From the NCBI GenBank assembly GCA_963680875.1, contig OY804575.1, positions 30,532,494-30,596,493 of the forward strand: a DNA stretch of 64,000 nt, given 5' to 3'. Below are positions 34,307 to 47,605 of this stretch, one piece after another. Under the pieces are notes generated by a model, which did not search any database, was not told the origin of the DNA, and worked only from the letters and a program-made list of their open reading frames with translations. A program made the position numbers and the translations under genes. Origin of the DNA: Bathymodiolus brooksi (Eukaryota; Mollusca; Bivalvia; Mytilida; Modiolidae). Position 1 is the stretch's first letter; every line of letters begins with the position of its first letter.

Positions 34307-34399
34307 AGTAAATTAAAACGGATACCATCATATTTAGCCATACAGTTTGTTAGATTTTATTACAAAGAAAAAGAAGCTATAAATGCTAAAATATTAAAG
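34307..34399 (+). CDS. USP14: USP14 exon 13
   Basis: Thirty-one codons follow ATTTCAG and precede GTAAGT. They encode SKLKRIPSYLAIQFVRFYYK then EKEAINAKILK (residues 307-337), the conserved core strand with L-x-I-Q-x-V-R-F-x-Y-K of the USP fold. Confidence 0.95.
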
Positions 34400-35342
34400 G
34401 TAAGTTTAGATATTGCCATCAATATTTCATGGACGACAACCCATGTTTGTATGAATGTAAAAAGCCAGATCATACATTGCCTTATTTCTGTAAGTGAAAA
34501 CATAGATCTCGGTAGTAAAATGTTGTGTCTCAAGAAATCAATTGTAATTTTAGTCATTCTTATGCTATCTAAATGTATAAATATATATACAGTACTGGAA
34601 TTTTAACATTTTGCAAAAATAGTGAACTCGTCGTGTGAACGTATATTGTTCCGCTTTATTTACGTGCCTTTGGATAATTTATTATAAACTAAGTCCTTAA
34701 TATTTCCTCTTGGAGAAATAATTATTCTATTCTGTGTATTCTGTCAGTAATAAATATTGTAATATGTTTTGTCCGTTGGAAGAGACACATGTAATTATTG
34801 TTTCAGTCAAAACAAATGCTATGGCAGAGAAATCTATCTTATCACAATCATCCTGAATATGCATGAAGTAATTGTCACTTGTTGTTGATGCACCAATAGT
34901 TAATTAATATTTAAAAATGAATGTGTGTAACAAACACAACAGTAATTGTTCCTCAATTTATTAATTGTCAGATGCACCCATTTGATATTTGTGTATTGTT
35001 ACATCATAGTTTCTGCATCACATATTGATACATGTCAGATAGAGTATTACATTTAACAGACAATCCCATAGTTTTTAAGCTAATTTTAGAGGTCAATAGG
35101 TCAACAATATAATTTACATCATGTGAGACCAATTTATATTTGTTGGTTCACTCTTTTTCTAAGTTTCATTTCTTCATCTACATACAGGGTTATTCTTGTC
35201 GTTTTTTCCCTGACAAATTTAATGGGTAATTTGTTCACGAACAATGTAAAAATGTCTCCTAAATATGCAAACAAGAATCCGTTCCAGAACAGATATTTTC
35301 AACAAGATTCAGTTAACTTACTTTTTATTTTGAAGGGGCCAT
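34400..35342. other. intron 13, no gene seen
   Basis: AT-rich. Several short open frames, one partly overlapping exon 13 in frame, but none continues USP14 or resembles a known family. Confidence 0.5.
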
Positions 35343-35590
35343 CGTGGTCATGATCTTATTGTAAATCTATTTATACAATCAGTTCCTATCACCACTAACG
35401 GTGTGAGTTTGAACCCCATTCATGGCGAGATATACTCTATACAACATTATGTGATAAAATTTGTCAGTGACTTGTGACAGGTTGGTGGTTTTCTCCGGGT
35501 ATTCTGGTTTCCTACACCAATAAAACTGACTGCCACAATATAGCTGAAATATTGTTGAAAGTGTCATTAAACACCATTAACCAATTAAAC
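35343..35590 (+). repeat. tRNA-derived SINE (family 2)
   Basis: GTGGTCATGATCTTATTG opens the copy, then GGTGTGAGTTTGAACCCCAT (B-box), GATAAAATTTGTCAGTGACT and the tail ATAGCTGAAATATTGTTGAA with GTGTCATTAAACACC. It ends about 50 bp before the exon 14 acceptor. Confidence 0.8.
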
Positions 35591-35640
35591 AACCAACTTG
35601 CTTTTTTTAGTTTTGAACTAGCCAAGTTATTTTATTTCAG

Positions 35641-35766
35641 GATGTAAAATTTCAAATGAATTTAGATGTATATGATCTGTGTTCAGAAAATTTACAACAA
35701 AAGTTAATTCCAATGAGAGACCGGTTTAAAGAGATAGAAGATAAAAAAACTGAAGAACTTCAAAAG
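35641..35766 (+). CDS. USP14: USP14 exon 14 (with coiled region)
   Basis: Forty-two codons follow TTATTTCAG and end before a GTAATA donor. The product (residues 338-379) starts DVKFQMNLDVYDLCSENLQQ and continues through a charged helix, MRDRFKEIEDKKTEELQK. The 29-bp minisatellite begins about 10 bp after the donor, and the satellite units themselves contain GTAATA. Confidence 0.94.
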
Positions 35767-35775
35767 GTAATAGTA

Positions 35776-38700
35776 AATAATACCCATACAGTGTATATTA
35801 CACATGTAATACACATACAATGTATATTACACATGTAATACACATACAGTGTATATGACACATGTAATACCCATACAGTGTATATCACACATGTAATACA
35901 CATACAGTGTATATTACACATGTAATACCCATACAGTGTATATCACACATGTAATACACATACAGTGTATATTACACATGTAATACCCATACAGTGTATA
36001 TCACACATGTAATACACATACAGTATATATCACACATGTAATACCCATACAGTGTATATTACACATGTAATACCCATACAGTGTATATCACACATGTAAT
36101 ACACATACAGTATATATCACACATGTAATACCCATACAGTGTATATTACACATGTAATACACATACAGTGTATATTACACATGTAATACCCATACAGTGT
36201 ATATCACACATGTAATACCCATACAGTGTATATCACACATGTAATACACATACAGTATATATCACACATGTAATACCCATACAGTGTATATTACACATGT
36301 AATACACATACAGTGTATATTACACATGTAATACCCATACAGTGTATATCACACATGTAATACCCATACAGTGTATATCACACATGTAATACACATACAG
36401 TATATATCACACATGTAATACCCATACAGTGTATATCACACATGTAATACACATACAGTGTATATCACACATGTAATACCCATACAGTGTATATCACACA
36501 TGTAATACACATACAATGTATATCACACATGTAATACCCATACAGTGTATATTACACATGTAATACACATACAGTGTATATTACACATGTAATACCCATA
36601 CAGTGTATATCACACATGTAATACACATACAGTGTATATTACACATGTAATACCCATACAGTGTATATCACACATGTAATACACATACAGTATATATCAC
36701 ACATGTAATACCCATACAGTGTATATTACACATGTAATACCCATACAGTGTATATCACACATGTAATACACATACAGTATATATCACACATGTAATACCC
36801 ATACAGTGTATATTACACATGTAATACACATACAGTGTATATTACACATGTAATACCCATACAGTGTATATCACACATGTAATACACATACAGTGTATAT
36901 TACACATGTAATACCCATACAGTGTATATCACACATGTAATACACATACAGTATATATCACACATGTAATACCCATACAGTGTATATTACACATGTAATA
37001 CCCATACAGTGTATATCACACATGTAATACCCATACAGTGTATATCACACATGTAATACACATACAGTATATATCACACATGTAATACCCATACAGTGTA
37101 TATCACACATGTAATACCCATACAGTATATTACACATGTAATACCCATACAGTGTATATCACACATGTAATACACATACAGTATATATCACACATGTAAT
37201 ACCCATACAGTGTATATTACACATGTAATACACATACAGTGTATATTACACATGTAATACCCATACAGTGTATATCACACATGTAATACCCATACAGTGT
37301 ATATCACACATGTAATACACATACAGTATATATCACACATGTAATACCCATACAGTGTATATTACACATGTAATACACATACAGTGTATATTACACATGT
37401 AATACCCATACAGTGTATATCACACATGTAATACCCATACAGTGTATATCACACATGTAATACACATACAGTATATATCACACATGTAATACCCATACAG
37501 TGTATATCACACATGTAATACACATACAGTGTATATCACACATGTAATACCCATACAGTGTATATCACACATGTAATACACATACAATGTATATCACACA
37601 TGTAATACCCATACAGTGTATATTACACATGTAATACACATACAGTGTATATTACACATGTAATACCCATACAGTGTATATCACACATGTAATACACATA
37701 CAGTGTATATTACACATGTAATACCCATACAGTGTATATCACACATGTAATACACATACAGTATATATCACACATGTAATACCCATACAGTGTATATTAC
37801 ACATGTAATACCCATACAGTGTATATCACACATGTAATACACATACAGTATATATCACACATGTAATACCCATACAGTGTATATTACACATGTAATACAC
37901 ATACAGTGTATATTACACATGTAATACCCATACAGTGTATATCACACATGTAATACCCATACAGTGTATATCACACATGTAATACCCATACAGTATATAT
38001 CACACATGTAATACCCATACAGTGTATATTACACATGTAATACACATACAGTGTATATTACACATGTAATACCCATACAGTGTATATCACACATGTAATA
38101 CCCATACAGTGTATATCACACATGTAATACACATACAGTATATATCACACATGTAATACCCATACAGTGTATATCACACATGTAATACACATACAGTGTA
38201 TATCACACATGTAATACCCATACAGTGTATATCACACATGTAATACACATACAATGTATATCACACATGTAATACCCATACAGTGTATATTACACATGTA
38301 ATACACATACAGTGTATATTACACATGTAATACCCATACAGTGTATATCACACATGTAATACCCATACAGTGTATATCACACATGTAATACACATACAGT
38401 ATATATCACACATGTAATACCCATACAGTGTATATCACACATGTAATACACATACAGTGTATATCACACATGTAATACACATACAGTGTATATCACACAT
38501 GTAATACACATACAGTGTATATCACACATGTAATACCCATACAGTGTATATCACACATGTAATACCCATACAGTGTATATTACACATGTAATACACATAC
38601 AGTGTATATTACACATGTAATACCCATACAGTGTATATCACACATGTAATACCCATACAGTGTATATCACACATGTAATACACATACAGTATATATCACA

Positions 38701-41605
38701 CATGTAATACCCATACAGTGTATATCACACATGTAATACACATACAGTGTATATCACACATGTAATACCCATACAGTGTATATCACACATGTAATACACA
38801 TACAATGTATATCACACATGTAATACCCATACAGTGTATATTACACATGTAATACACATACAGTGTATATTACACATGTAATACCCATACAGTGTATATC
38901 ACACATGTAATACCCATACAGTGTATATCACACATGTAATACCCATACAGTATATATCACACATGTAATACCCATACAGTGTATATCACACATGTAATAC
39001 CCATACAGTATATTACACATGTAATACCCATACAGTGTATATCACACATGTAATACACATACAGTATATATCACACATGTAATACCCATACAGTGTATAT
39101 TACACATGTAATACACATACAGTGTATATTACACATGTAATACCCATACAGTGTATATCACACATGTAATACCCATACAGTGTATATCACACATGTAATA
39201 CACATACAGTATATATCACACATGTAATACCCATACAGTGTATATTACACATGTAATACACATACAGTGTATATTACACATGTAATACCCATACAGTGTA
39301 TATCACACATGTAATACCCATACAGTGTATATCACACATGTAATACACATACAGTATATATCACACATGTAATACCCATACAGTGTATATCACACATGTA
39401 ATACACATACAGTGTATATCACACATGTAATACCCATACAGTGTATATCACACATGTAATACACATACAATGTATATCACACATGTAATACCCATACAGT
39501 GTATATTACACATGTAATACACATACAGTGTATATTACACATGTAATACCCATACAGTGTATATCACACATGTAATACACATACAGTGTATATTACACAT
39601 GTAATACCCATACAGTGTATATCACACATGTAATACACATACAGTATATATCACACATGTAATACCCATACAGTGTATATTACACATGTAATACCCATAC
39701 AGTGTATATCACACATGTAATACACATACAGTATATATCACACATGTAATACCCATACAGTGTATATTACACATGTAATACACATACAGTGTATATTACA
39801 CATGTAATACCCATACAGTGTATATCACACATGTAATACCCATACAGTGTATATCACACATGTAATACACATACAGTATATATCACACATGTAATACCCA
39901 TACAGTGTATATTACACATGTAATACACATACAGTGTATATTACACATGTAATACCCATACAGTGTATATCACACATGTAATACCAATACAGTGTATATC
40001 ACACATGTAATACACATACAGTATATATCACACATGTAATACCCATACAGTGTATATCACACATGTAATACACATACAGTGTATATCACACATGTAATAC
40101 CCATACAGTGTATATCACACATGTAATACACATACAATGTATATCACACATGTAATACCCATACAGTGTATATTACACATGTAATACACATACAGTGTAT
40201 ATTACACATGTAATACCCATACAGTGTATATCACACATGTAATACCCATACAGTGTATATCACACATGTAATACACATACAGTATATATCACACATGTAA
40301 TACCCATACAGTGTATATCACACATGTAATACACATACAGTGTATATCACACATGTAATACACATACAGTGTATATCACACATGTAATACACATACAGTG
40401 TATATCACACATGTAATACCCATACAGTGTATATCACACATGTAATACCCATACAGTGTATATTACACATGTAATACACATACAGTGTATATTACACATG
40501 TAATACCCATACAGTGTATATCACACATGTAATACCCATACAGTGTATATCACACATGTAATACACATACAGTATATATCACACATGTAATACCCATACA
40601 GTGTATATCACACATGTAATACACATACAGTGTATATCACACATGTAATACCCATACAGTGTATATCACACATGTAATACACATACAATGTATATCACAC
40701 ATGTAATACCCATACAGTGTATATTACACATGTAATACACATACAGTGTATATTACACATGTAATACCCATACAGTGTATATCACACATGTAATACCCAT
40801 ACAGTGTATATCACACATGTAATACACATACAGTATATATCACACATGTAATACCCATACAGTGTATATCACACATGTAATACACATACAGTGTATATCA
40901 CACATGTAATACACATACAGTGTATATCACACATGTAATACACATACAGTGTATATCACACATGTAATACCCATACAGTGTATATCACACATGTAATACC
41001 CATACAGTGTATATTACACATGTAATACACATACAGTGTATATTACACATGTAATACCCATACAGTGTATATCACACATGTAATACCCATACAGTGTATA
41101 TCACACATGTAATACACATACAGTATATATCACACATGTAATACCCATACAGTGTATATCACACATGTAATACACATACAGTGTATATCACACATGTAAT
41201 ACCCATACAGTGTATATCACACATGTAATACACATACAATGTATATCACACATGTAATACCCATACAGTGTATATTACACATGTAATACACATACAGTGT
41301 ATATTACACATGTAATACCCATACAGTGTATATCACACATGTAATACCCATACAGTGTATATCACACATGTAATACACATACAGTATATATCACACATGT
41401 AATACCCATACAGTGTATATCACACATGTAATACACATACAGTGTATATCACACATGTAATACACATACAGTGTATATCACACATGTAATACACATACAG
41501 TGTATATCACACATGTAATACCCATACAGTGTATATCACACATGTAATACCCATACAGTGTATATCACACATGTAATACCCATACAATGTATATCGCTCA
41601 AGTAA
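35776..41605. repeat. 29-bp minisatellite, about 200 copies, with higher-order structure
   Basis: The array repeats a 29-bp unit made of CCCATACAGTGTATAT and CACACATGTAATA. Variants alternate CCCATAC with ACATACAG, GTGTATAT with GTATATAT, and TCACAC with TTACAC. A rare variant, ACATACAATG, falls at 36514, 37585, 38252, 38803, 39468, 40135, 40686 and 41237; the gaps are 1071, 667, 551, 665, 667, 551 and 551 bp. These equal 19, 23 or 37 units, with 2 bp lost where one 27-bp unit occurs. It fills USP14 intron 14 from 10 bp after the donor. Confidence 0.97.
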
Positions 41606-41637
41606 CACCCATACAGTATAGGTTATCTGTCACACAT

Positions 41638-41801
41638 CAGAGGTCGTGAAATTGGTCAATTCTGTCAGACATGACCACCAAATTTTTTTCATATTTTGAT
41701 AAGGACTGACAGAAGAATGGTATTTTGCGATAGAAAATTAATGAGAACTGACATTTAATTCACTAGGACCACCAAACCCATATGCAATTTCGTGAACACT
41801 G
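41638..41801. mobile_element. hAT-type MITE, 164 bp, 6-bp target duplication
   Basis: CAGAGGTCGTGAAATTGG (41638) pairs with CAATTTCGTGAACACTG (ending 41801), and ACACAT flanks both sides (41632-41637, 41802-41807). Internal GACCACCAAA occurs twice. It sits directly beside the end of the 29-bp array. Confidence 0.72.
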
Positions 41802-41807
41802 ACACAT

Positions 41808-42258
41808 ATATCTGTATATGCCATTTAATTGATAGCCCTGGTACTGGAGAAGATTCCCAGAAGTCAAACCCACAGAGCTGCTCCGGGTGTCCCTGGGTGG
41901 TGGATTGGGAGGGGGGTCTCAATTAGGGGTTGTCAGAGGTCTAGGACAAAAGCCCCCCCAATAATGAAAAGTACAAGTTATTTATATATTGGTATCTTTG
42001 CACACATTTTGGACTTATTGTACTGCTATTTATGGGTTAACATTACTTTTGAATACTATTTTGGTCTAGATTTGGTCGAAGTTCAACTCTTCGTACAGTT
42101 GCTGGTTATTGTCTTCTGCTGGTATTGATTGATTCTCGACGTTACGAAGCATGCGACGTTTCTTGGGTTGTTGTCTCAGCGCCTCATTAACAGCGTTGAG
42201 CACAGCAGATTGGAATATAACTGTCCAAGTTATGCTAAATAAATGAAATGTGACTTAA
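41808..42258. other. intron 14 sequence, no gene seen
   Basis: A plus-strand open frame (41829-42128) is rich in low-complexity codons and resembles no family. The stretch around 41880-41960 is more GC-rich than its surroundings. Confidence 0.45.
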
Positions 42259-43141
42259 AGGGATATTGTCTACTAAAATCGTAATTTTTTAATACCCAAA
42301 ATTATTGTCGTTTTCCGTACTGACCTTCATAAAATGAAAATTAACACCGAGTTATGCTGCAAAAGATACGATTTTTTGACAAAAAAGACCCAAAACTATC
42401 GTTATCAGAATTATTGTCCTGGATGACAATATTCAAATCTATTCATATGGCCTTCTATGTGAACCCGTCTTGAGCATGCGCACTGTTTAGAAACAATAAA
42501 CAACATGTGGTTCTTGGGCGAAAGAGAAAGTTTCAGCACGTGGAAGAAATCGGTCTTTGACGGATTCAGAGAGAAAGATGAATAGAAGTGAAGTATCTTC
42601 CAAATGGAACAAATGCAGGATATATGTAGGGGATCAGTTGGACCGTTGGAACGAACTCAAGGAAGTGCTACACGTCCAAACTCTCGCTGAATTTGCAAAT
42701 ATTTTGCTTGATAGGTAAGCCGAACATGTTTTTTCCTTCTTTTCTCAATCATTTTTCATATTTTATGAATTTATGATAATGCCTATGATCATTTTCGGTA
42801 GATATTATTCAATATATGTAATTTTGCACCTGGCAACAGCAAATTATTGTCAATGAATAGCATAAAACGGACGTATTTGCGAGGTAAACAAACACAAATT
42901 TTAACATCCATGCTGCAGCATCCGGGCTACTGGCATAAAAATAGATTTGGCCTCGCTCAGGTCAGTGAATAATTAATTAGCTTCCAGTAACGATGGTCAG
43001 CTTTTTTATATCGAAAAAACAACGTTTCGTAGCGTATTCGCCAATAATTCGGTGTTTAATCTTCATTTTATGAAGGTCAGTACGGAAAACGACAATAATT
43101 TTGGGTATGAAAAAATTACGATTGTGGTAGACAATATCCCT
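42259..43141 (+). mobile_element. TTAA-flanked DNA transposon with long inverted ends
   Basis: Ends of about 85 bp starting AGGGATATTGTCTAC are inverted (42259-42345 and 43057-43141) and flanked by TTAA on both sides (42255-42258, 43142-43145). TTAA targets are typical of piggyBac and Kolobok superfamilies. The interior holds a coding-like exon with a good donor (42578-42714) but no transposase. Confidence 0.88.
42578..42714 (+). CDS. exon-like segment inside the TTAA element (partial)
   Basis: From ATG: MNRSEVSSKWNKCRIYVGDQ, LDRWNELKEVLHVQTLAEFA and NILLD, ending two bases into an Arg codon at a GTAAGC donor. The pattern CRIYVG-x-x-x-x-RW-x-x-L-K-x-x-L-x-V-x-x-x-x-EFA-x-x-LLD resembles first exons of mollusc and echinoderm proteins that I associate with Kolobok-type or zinc-finger transposon genes. 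No following exon was found inside the element, so it may be a captured or leftover start exon. Confidence 0.45.
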
Positions 43142-43238
43142 TTAATGTGTTAATTAATTTTCAATAAAAAACATATACATGACTTTTATAAATTTTAATT
43201 TCTTATTTAATTCTTATCTTATTATGTAACAATATGGT

Positions 43239-44787
43239 CAGGGGTTTCAAAGTGGGCCGGTACCCGGTACTTTTACCTGCCTGAGATCGTGTATAGTACC
43301 GGCAGAAATTACTGAACCCCCCAAAATTAGCGGTGGTCAAAACCACAAGTACGATGGTCGATAGGCTTGCGGAATATTTTTCATAAAAAATTAATGATCA
43401 CGTCAATTGCTGAATTCTCGCATTCAAATCGAACAACTGCGTCACGACCAAGTTGATGGGATATTCCCTGTTTTAAAAATAACTTTACCTTAGAATCGTA
43501 AATAGCAGTTTGCGCATGCGATAAATAGATATGTTTTCGCCCCAATATCTTTTCATCCTTGTGTAAAACTCGGACCGGAACAAAGCTGACATCATTTCAA
43601 AATAAAAAAATTACCGATTACAAATTATATTCAAACACAATTTAGTGTAATCTCCAGTAATATAAGTATGATCATTATGTATTATGAATATATGGCTACA
43701 CAATATTTTGTGCGATTTTTTTTATCCATTTAAAACCCAGGGTCGAATCATTCTGGGGCGTACTGTCTTGTTGCTTAACTCCGTCCATATTGTTTAACTT
43801 CCGGTATAAAAAAATAAAAACCTATGGCTAATTTATTTACATATTTTGACGGGGCCCTACCGTGGTTGTTCACAGAAATGAAAGTGTGCTGAAAAACATT
43901 TTTAAAAGGGGGTGCGAGGAGATAAGGGATAGAAAATTACTAGAAATCTTGAAAAAGGACCGGACATGGCTCAAATACGATTTACATTGTAATGTCAAAA
44001 TGCCGGCCCCCCTTTTTTTCCAAAATAATTTAACTTTTGTGATTCAAATGTTAATAAATGTCTTCCTGCGAATCGTTTTTGTTCGAACATTTTTTTTGCA
44101 CATAAGTCGTGAAAGTAACAATATATATTGTTTTTGTTTAATTATATTTGTATTGATCTATTAAAAAATTATAAATTTTATTAAAGATTGATGATTGCAA
44201 ATTAAATTTATATGTTTCATCAAGGACGTATTCTATATACGTCCTTGGTTTCATTAATTATGACACTTATATGTCTTGATCCTGCCAATGGTCTTTGATG
44301 AGTTTAATTACTGGTAATAAAGTAAAAAAAACACACAAGCCAAGGTATTGTGAAAAAGAAAAGGACAAAGCCAACAAAAGAATTTTGAGAAGTTTAAGCT
44401 TTGATAATAATGGCTTGGTCAAGCCTAGCTGTGGAACCGTAGCTCTTTATGGTCCTTTTGGGGTTTTTTAAGATATGGAAGACTATCTATGAATAATCTT
44501 GGCTGAAGTCTGTAAACTGAAATATTCAATAAAGAAATTGGGGGGGAAAATCCAGGCATTATGCATGGTCTTCACTCTTGGTGAAATCTGAACTCTAAAG
44601 TTAATGGGATTTTTCTTTCAAAAACACTTAATGTTTTGCAGTCTCTGAAGTACATTTTTTGGTCCACAAAATGCTAGATTTCAGGAGCTTCTGCCCCCTG
44701 GACCCTCTACGGCCCTCAGCCTAATTTTTTAGGTACCTCCTAAAATTTAAGAAGTACCTCCTATTATAAAAAACTTTGAAACCCCTG
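43239..44787 (+). mobile_element. hAT-like element with 6-bp target duplication
   Basis: CAGGGGTTTCAAAGT (43239) pairs perfectly with ACTTTGAAACCCCTG (ending 44787), flanked by TATGGT on both sides (43233-43238, 44788-44793). Next to the ends are GTACCGG/CCGGTAC words on the left and GGTACCTCC words on the right. A TTF-type finger remnant lies at 43862-44005. Confidence 0.9.
43862..44005 (+). pseudogene. TTF-type zinc-finger remnant in a hAT-like element
   Basis: The frame reads LEILKKDRTWLKYDLHCNVK then MPA, matching the W-L-x-Y-D-x(5)-V-K-M start of a TTF finger. The usual C-x2-C after the Met is replaced by an unrelated run, and the frame then passes into AT-rich sequence. Comparable pieces are at 1845-2248 and 16188-16650. 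Confidence 0.45.
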
Positions 44788-44793
44788 TATGGT

Positions 44794-45869
44794 CAGGTTG
44801 TTATTTTCATTGAATGGCATCTCAAAATAGATGGCTTCACAGTAGGTGCTCTTCCTGTATAATCAGTGATTGGTTACATCCTGTATATTACAACTGACAG
44901 ACTTACTACATGACAAACAATTTTAATCAGCCATCATCATCATAAAATACATTTTTTAATCTTTATTTTAAATGAAATTAAAAAATCGTTATAAGAGTGA
45001 AGTCAATTCAAGCTTTTAGCTTTTATTTACTTTACAACTTTGAAATATAAATTAATATGTTTTAATATTTAACAAAATAATAATTATTCATTTAAGGTTT
45101 ATTTCATCAATGATCTGATTTAATATTTAATAATTATGATAGCCTTGTTTTTCTACACGATTTCATGTTTATATCCATGCCATGATGGTCTCAGGGATAC
45201 GGATTAATATAAGTATAACCACTTGTTTCTGAATCCTATTGATTAATTTAAATATCTGTATTATCATAATGTGTAATATTGAATTAATTAATAAAATATG
45301 TTTATACTAGATAGTTGACTGTTGTTCATAATTATTTATGGAAGGAGTTTATTTCCAATAAAAAAAATTCTAAGTTTCACCATATGTAATAATTTCTATC
45401 TTTTCATTAATATATATATTTGAGACATTAATCCTTATTACGATATAGTGACAGTTGTAGGTACATTTCACATTCTGAGTGATATATACATTAATTATTT
45501 ATTAATAATCATTTATGATAAAGATATCGAGTCATAAATTTTTTTTTTAAAAAGGGCTTTCTATCAGGTATGAATACACATCCCCACCATACCTACCACG
45601 TGCCGGATATCGTCCAAGGTTAGTTTTACCTGTTCAGTGGTTAACACCTGTGCAATAAGCACTGCCTATTTGTCAGTCAATGGTTTTAAGTAGTCGCACG
45701 TCAATTATACATCAAAAAGACCGATAAGGGGAAATTAACACATGATTGACCAGGTGAGAGAGTTGTAAAATAAACCGATTATGGATGTAGAATTCATAAA
45801 ACAGAGAATACATTTCTTGTTTTGGTCACGAGAAAGAGAATTTCATTGTCATACAAATAAACAAGTAAA
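44794..45869. other. intron 14 sequence, no gene seen
   Basis: Strongly AT-rich, with only a slightly more GC-balanced piece at 45580-45740. No repeat family or coding signal recognised. Confidence 0.5.
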
Positions 45870-45929
45870 ATTCTTAAAAAATTAAGAGAAATAAAATAAA
45901 AGTAAATAATAATAATAAACAAAGATCGT

Positions 45930-46118
45930 TTCCGCATGACTGCAACAAAACTATTTTTATGTGGTTTCTTTCCTCGCTTGCTGCGCTAATAACGTGTTGT
46001 CCGCGAATGCCCTGATGGACAATTTGGCTGGCCGCGAGAAGAGCGTGGACTTCCCGACACCAATTATTCAATTTCCGCACCGCGATCGTCCCCGAGACCG
46101 TGCAGACTTGGCGTAATC
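45930..46118 (-). other. GC-rich island of unknown origin
   Basis: Against an AT-rich intron, 45930-46118 is clearly GC-richer, with words such as CCGCGAATGCCC, GCTGGCCGCGAGAAG and CACCGCGATCGTCCCCGAG. On the minus strand one frame gives RKLNNWCREVHALLAASQIV then HQGIRGQHVISAASEE before entering AT-rich sequence. I do not recognise the protein. It could be a transposon coding fragment, a SINE head or a processed transcript. Confidence 0.35.
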
Positions 46119-47175
46119 CATTCTAGCTGTAGTGTATATATTATTTAATGAACTTGTTCTCATCCTGTATAACCTAGACATTAAGCAAGAATCAATTAAT
46201 CAATCAATGATTGGTAGCCAGACATCCATCTACATTTCTAGACTTTTCACATATCAATCTTCCTATGTAAAGTTTCAAGGTCAACTGACTGCTCCTTGTA
46301 TATTCCATATTCAATTTTTTATTTTTTCATTGCAAATCATTATGATTCCAAATGGTCACCACAATTTAAAAATAGGATACTATGGAGTAAATGTTTTAAT
46401 ATCTATCTCAGACACCACTAGATTTTATTAACCCACACTGTATATTAAATATAACTATAAGGGAATTCTCAGAAGCTTCTGAACTATTTGTTAAAATAAT
46501 GTCTATGAGTGATTGTTGGATGGTTCTTTACTAACTATATGTTATAGTGAGAAATGGCATCCACTGTTGTACATGTATTCATGGGTGAAATGTCTCCATA
46601 CTAAAAATATTTGCCTGTATGTTTCATATAAAACCACATTTTTAACAAAAATTCCCCTGAAGTAACTTCTTAAATAATTTTCTTGCATTTTCACCTTTTA
46701 AAACAGGATTAATTAGAGGTAATTCTAATATTTTCATATAATTGTGTATAATTTAACTAACTGGTTCAACATGCTAAGGATAGGAGAAGTTGGATTAACA
46801 TGTTGACATGTAGTTTTATTTATGTCTCCATTTACTGTTGAGAATACTGTGCACACAGTTTTGTTAGTGCTTAGCCCTCAGTAGAAATGTCACAACTACC
46901 AGGACACATTCAGACCCAGCTCTGTTTCTTCAAAGCAACAAGTATCATTTGTGTAAAATATTTGGTTTACCTGGAGTCCAAATTAGATCTTGCACGTTTT
47001 GGACATTCCAGGTCAGGAAATTGCTAAAATTTTCAGTCAATAATTTCTTTTTATTATACATGAAAACAAAGAAACTAGAAATATAAATGGCATCATATAT
47101 ATTATTATTACCTAATGCAGAAAAAAGTACAATAATTGCATCACATTTTATGTAAATTATATGTTTATTTTTTAG
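46119..47175. other. end of intron 14, no gene seen
   Basis: AT-rich intron up to the exon 15 acceptor. The 99-codon open frame at 46132-46431 has no recognisable family features. Confidence 0.45.
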
Positions 47176-47248
47176 GCAAAAAATGCTGGAATATCTGAAG
47201 AAAAGAAGGATCAAAAATTAAAACAAGAACCATTTTCATTTGCTGATG
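47176..47248 (+). CDS. USP14: USP14 exon 15
   Basis: The exon follows TTTTTTAG and ends in one base of an Asp codon before GTAAGG. It encodes a Lys/Glu-rich linker and then LKQEPFSFAD (residues 380-404), matching the human YEPFSFADDIGSNN block. Confidence 0.93.
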
Positions 47249-47309
47249 GTAAGGTGGTAAATGGGAGTGAGTGATTGTTGTTCAAAGTAAGTGAGCAATT
47301 TAATTATAT

Positions 47310-47605
47310 TCTTCAGCTATATCATGGTGAGAGCAAGTTACATTTCATTTAGATGATGATGTCAAACTAGTACTAGACCATTATGCTTAGTTGGATTTTA
47401 TAGTGCTAGTTTACTGAAACAACAGTCTGCTGGTAGACATGCTGCCCCACTCAGAGACACATTATACTGAATCAGACCCAACCAGTTTTGCTCTTACTCC
47501 TTAGTGCAGCAGAAGCAGCAAATACCAATGTCTCTAGTTTGACGGGGGCTCAAACTCATGATCTACCACCCTCGAGGAGAACTAACACACCACTGATATG
47601 GTTAT
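47310..47605 (-). repeat. tRNA-derived SINE (family 1)
   Basis: On the minus strand the copy opens GTTAGTTCTCCTCGAGGGTG, then GATCATGAGTTTGAGCCCCC (B-box), GTTTCAGTAAACTAGCACTA and ATGATATAGCTGAAGAATAT. It aligns with 28012-28345 over its length; the TTAAACAACA part of the tail is lost. Confidence 0.75.

Noticed and set aside
35776..41605. Possible CRISPR-like regular array
   Set aside because: Units are contiguous with no unique spacers, and the context is a eukaryotic intron. It is a minisatellite.
41829..42128. Plus-strand open frame of 99 codons
   Set aside because: No recognisable motif, uneven composition, and position between a MITE and a TTAA element.
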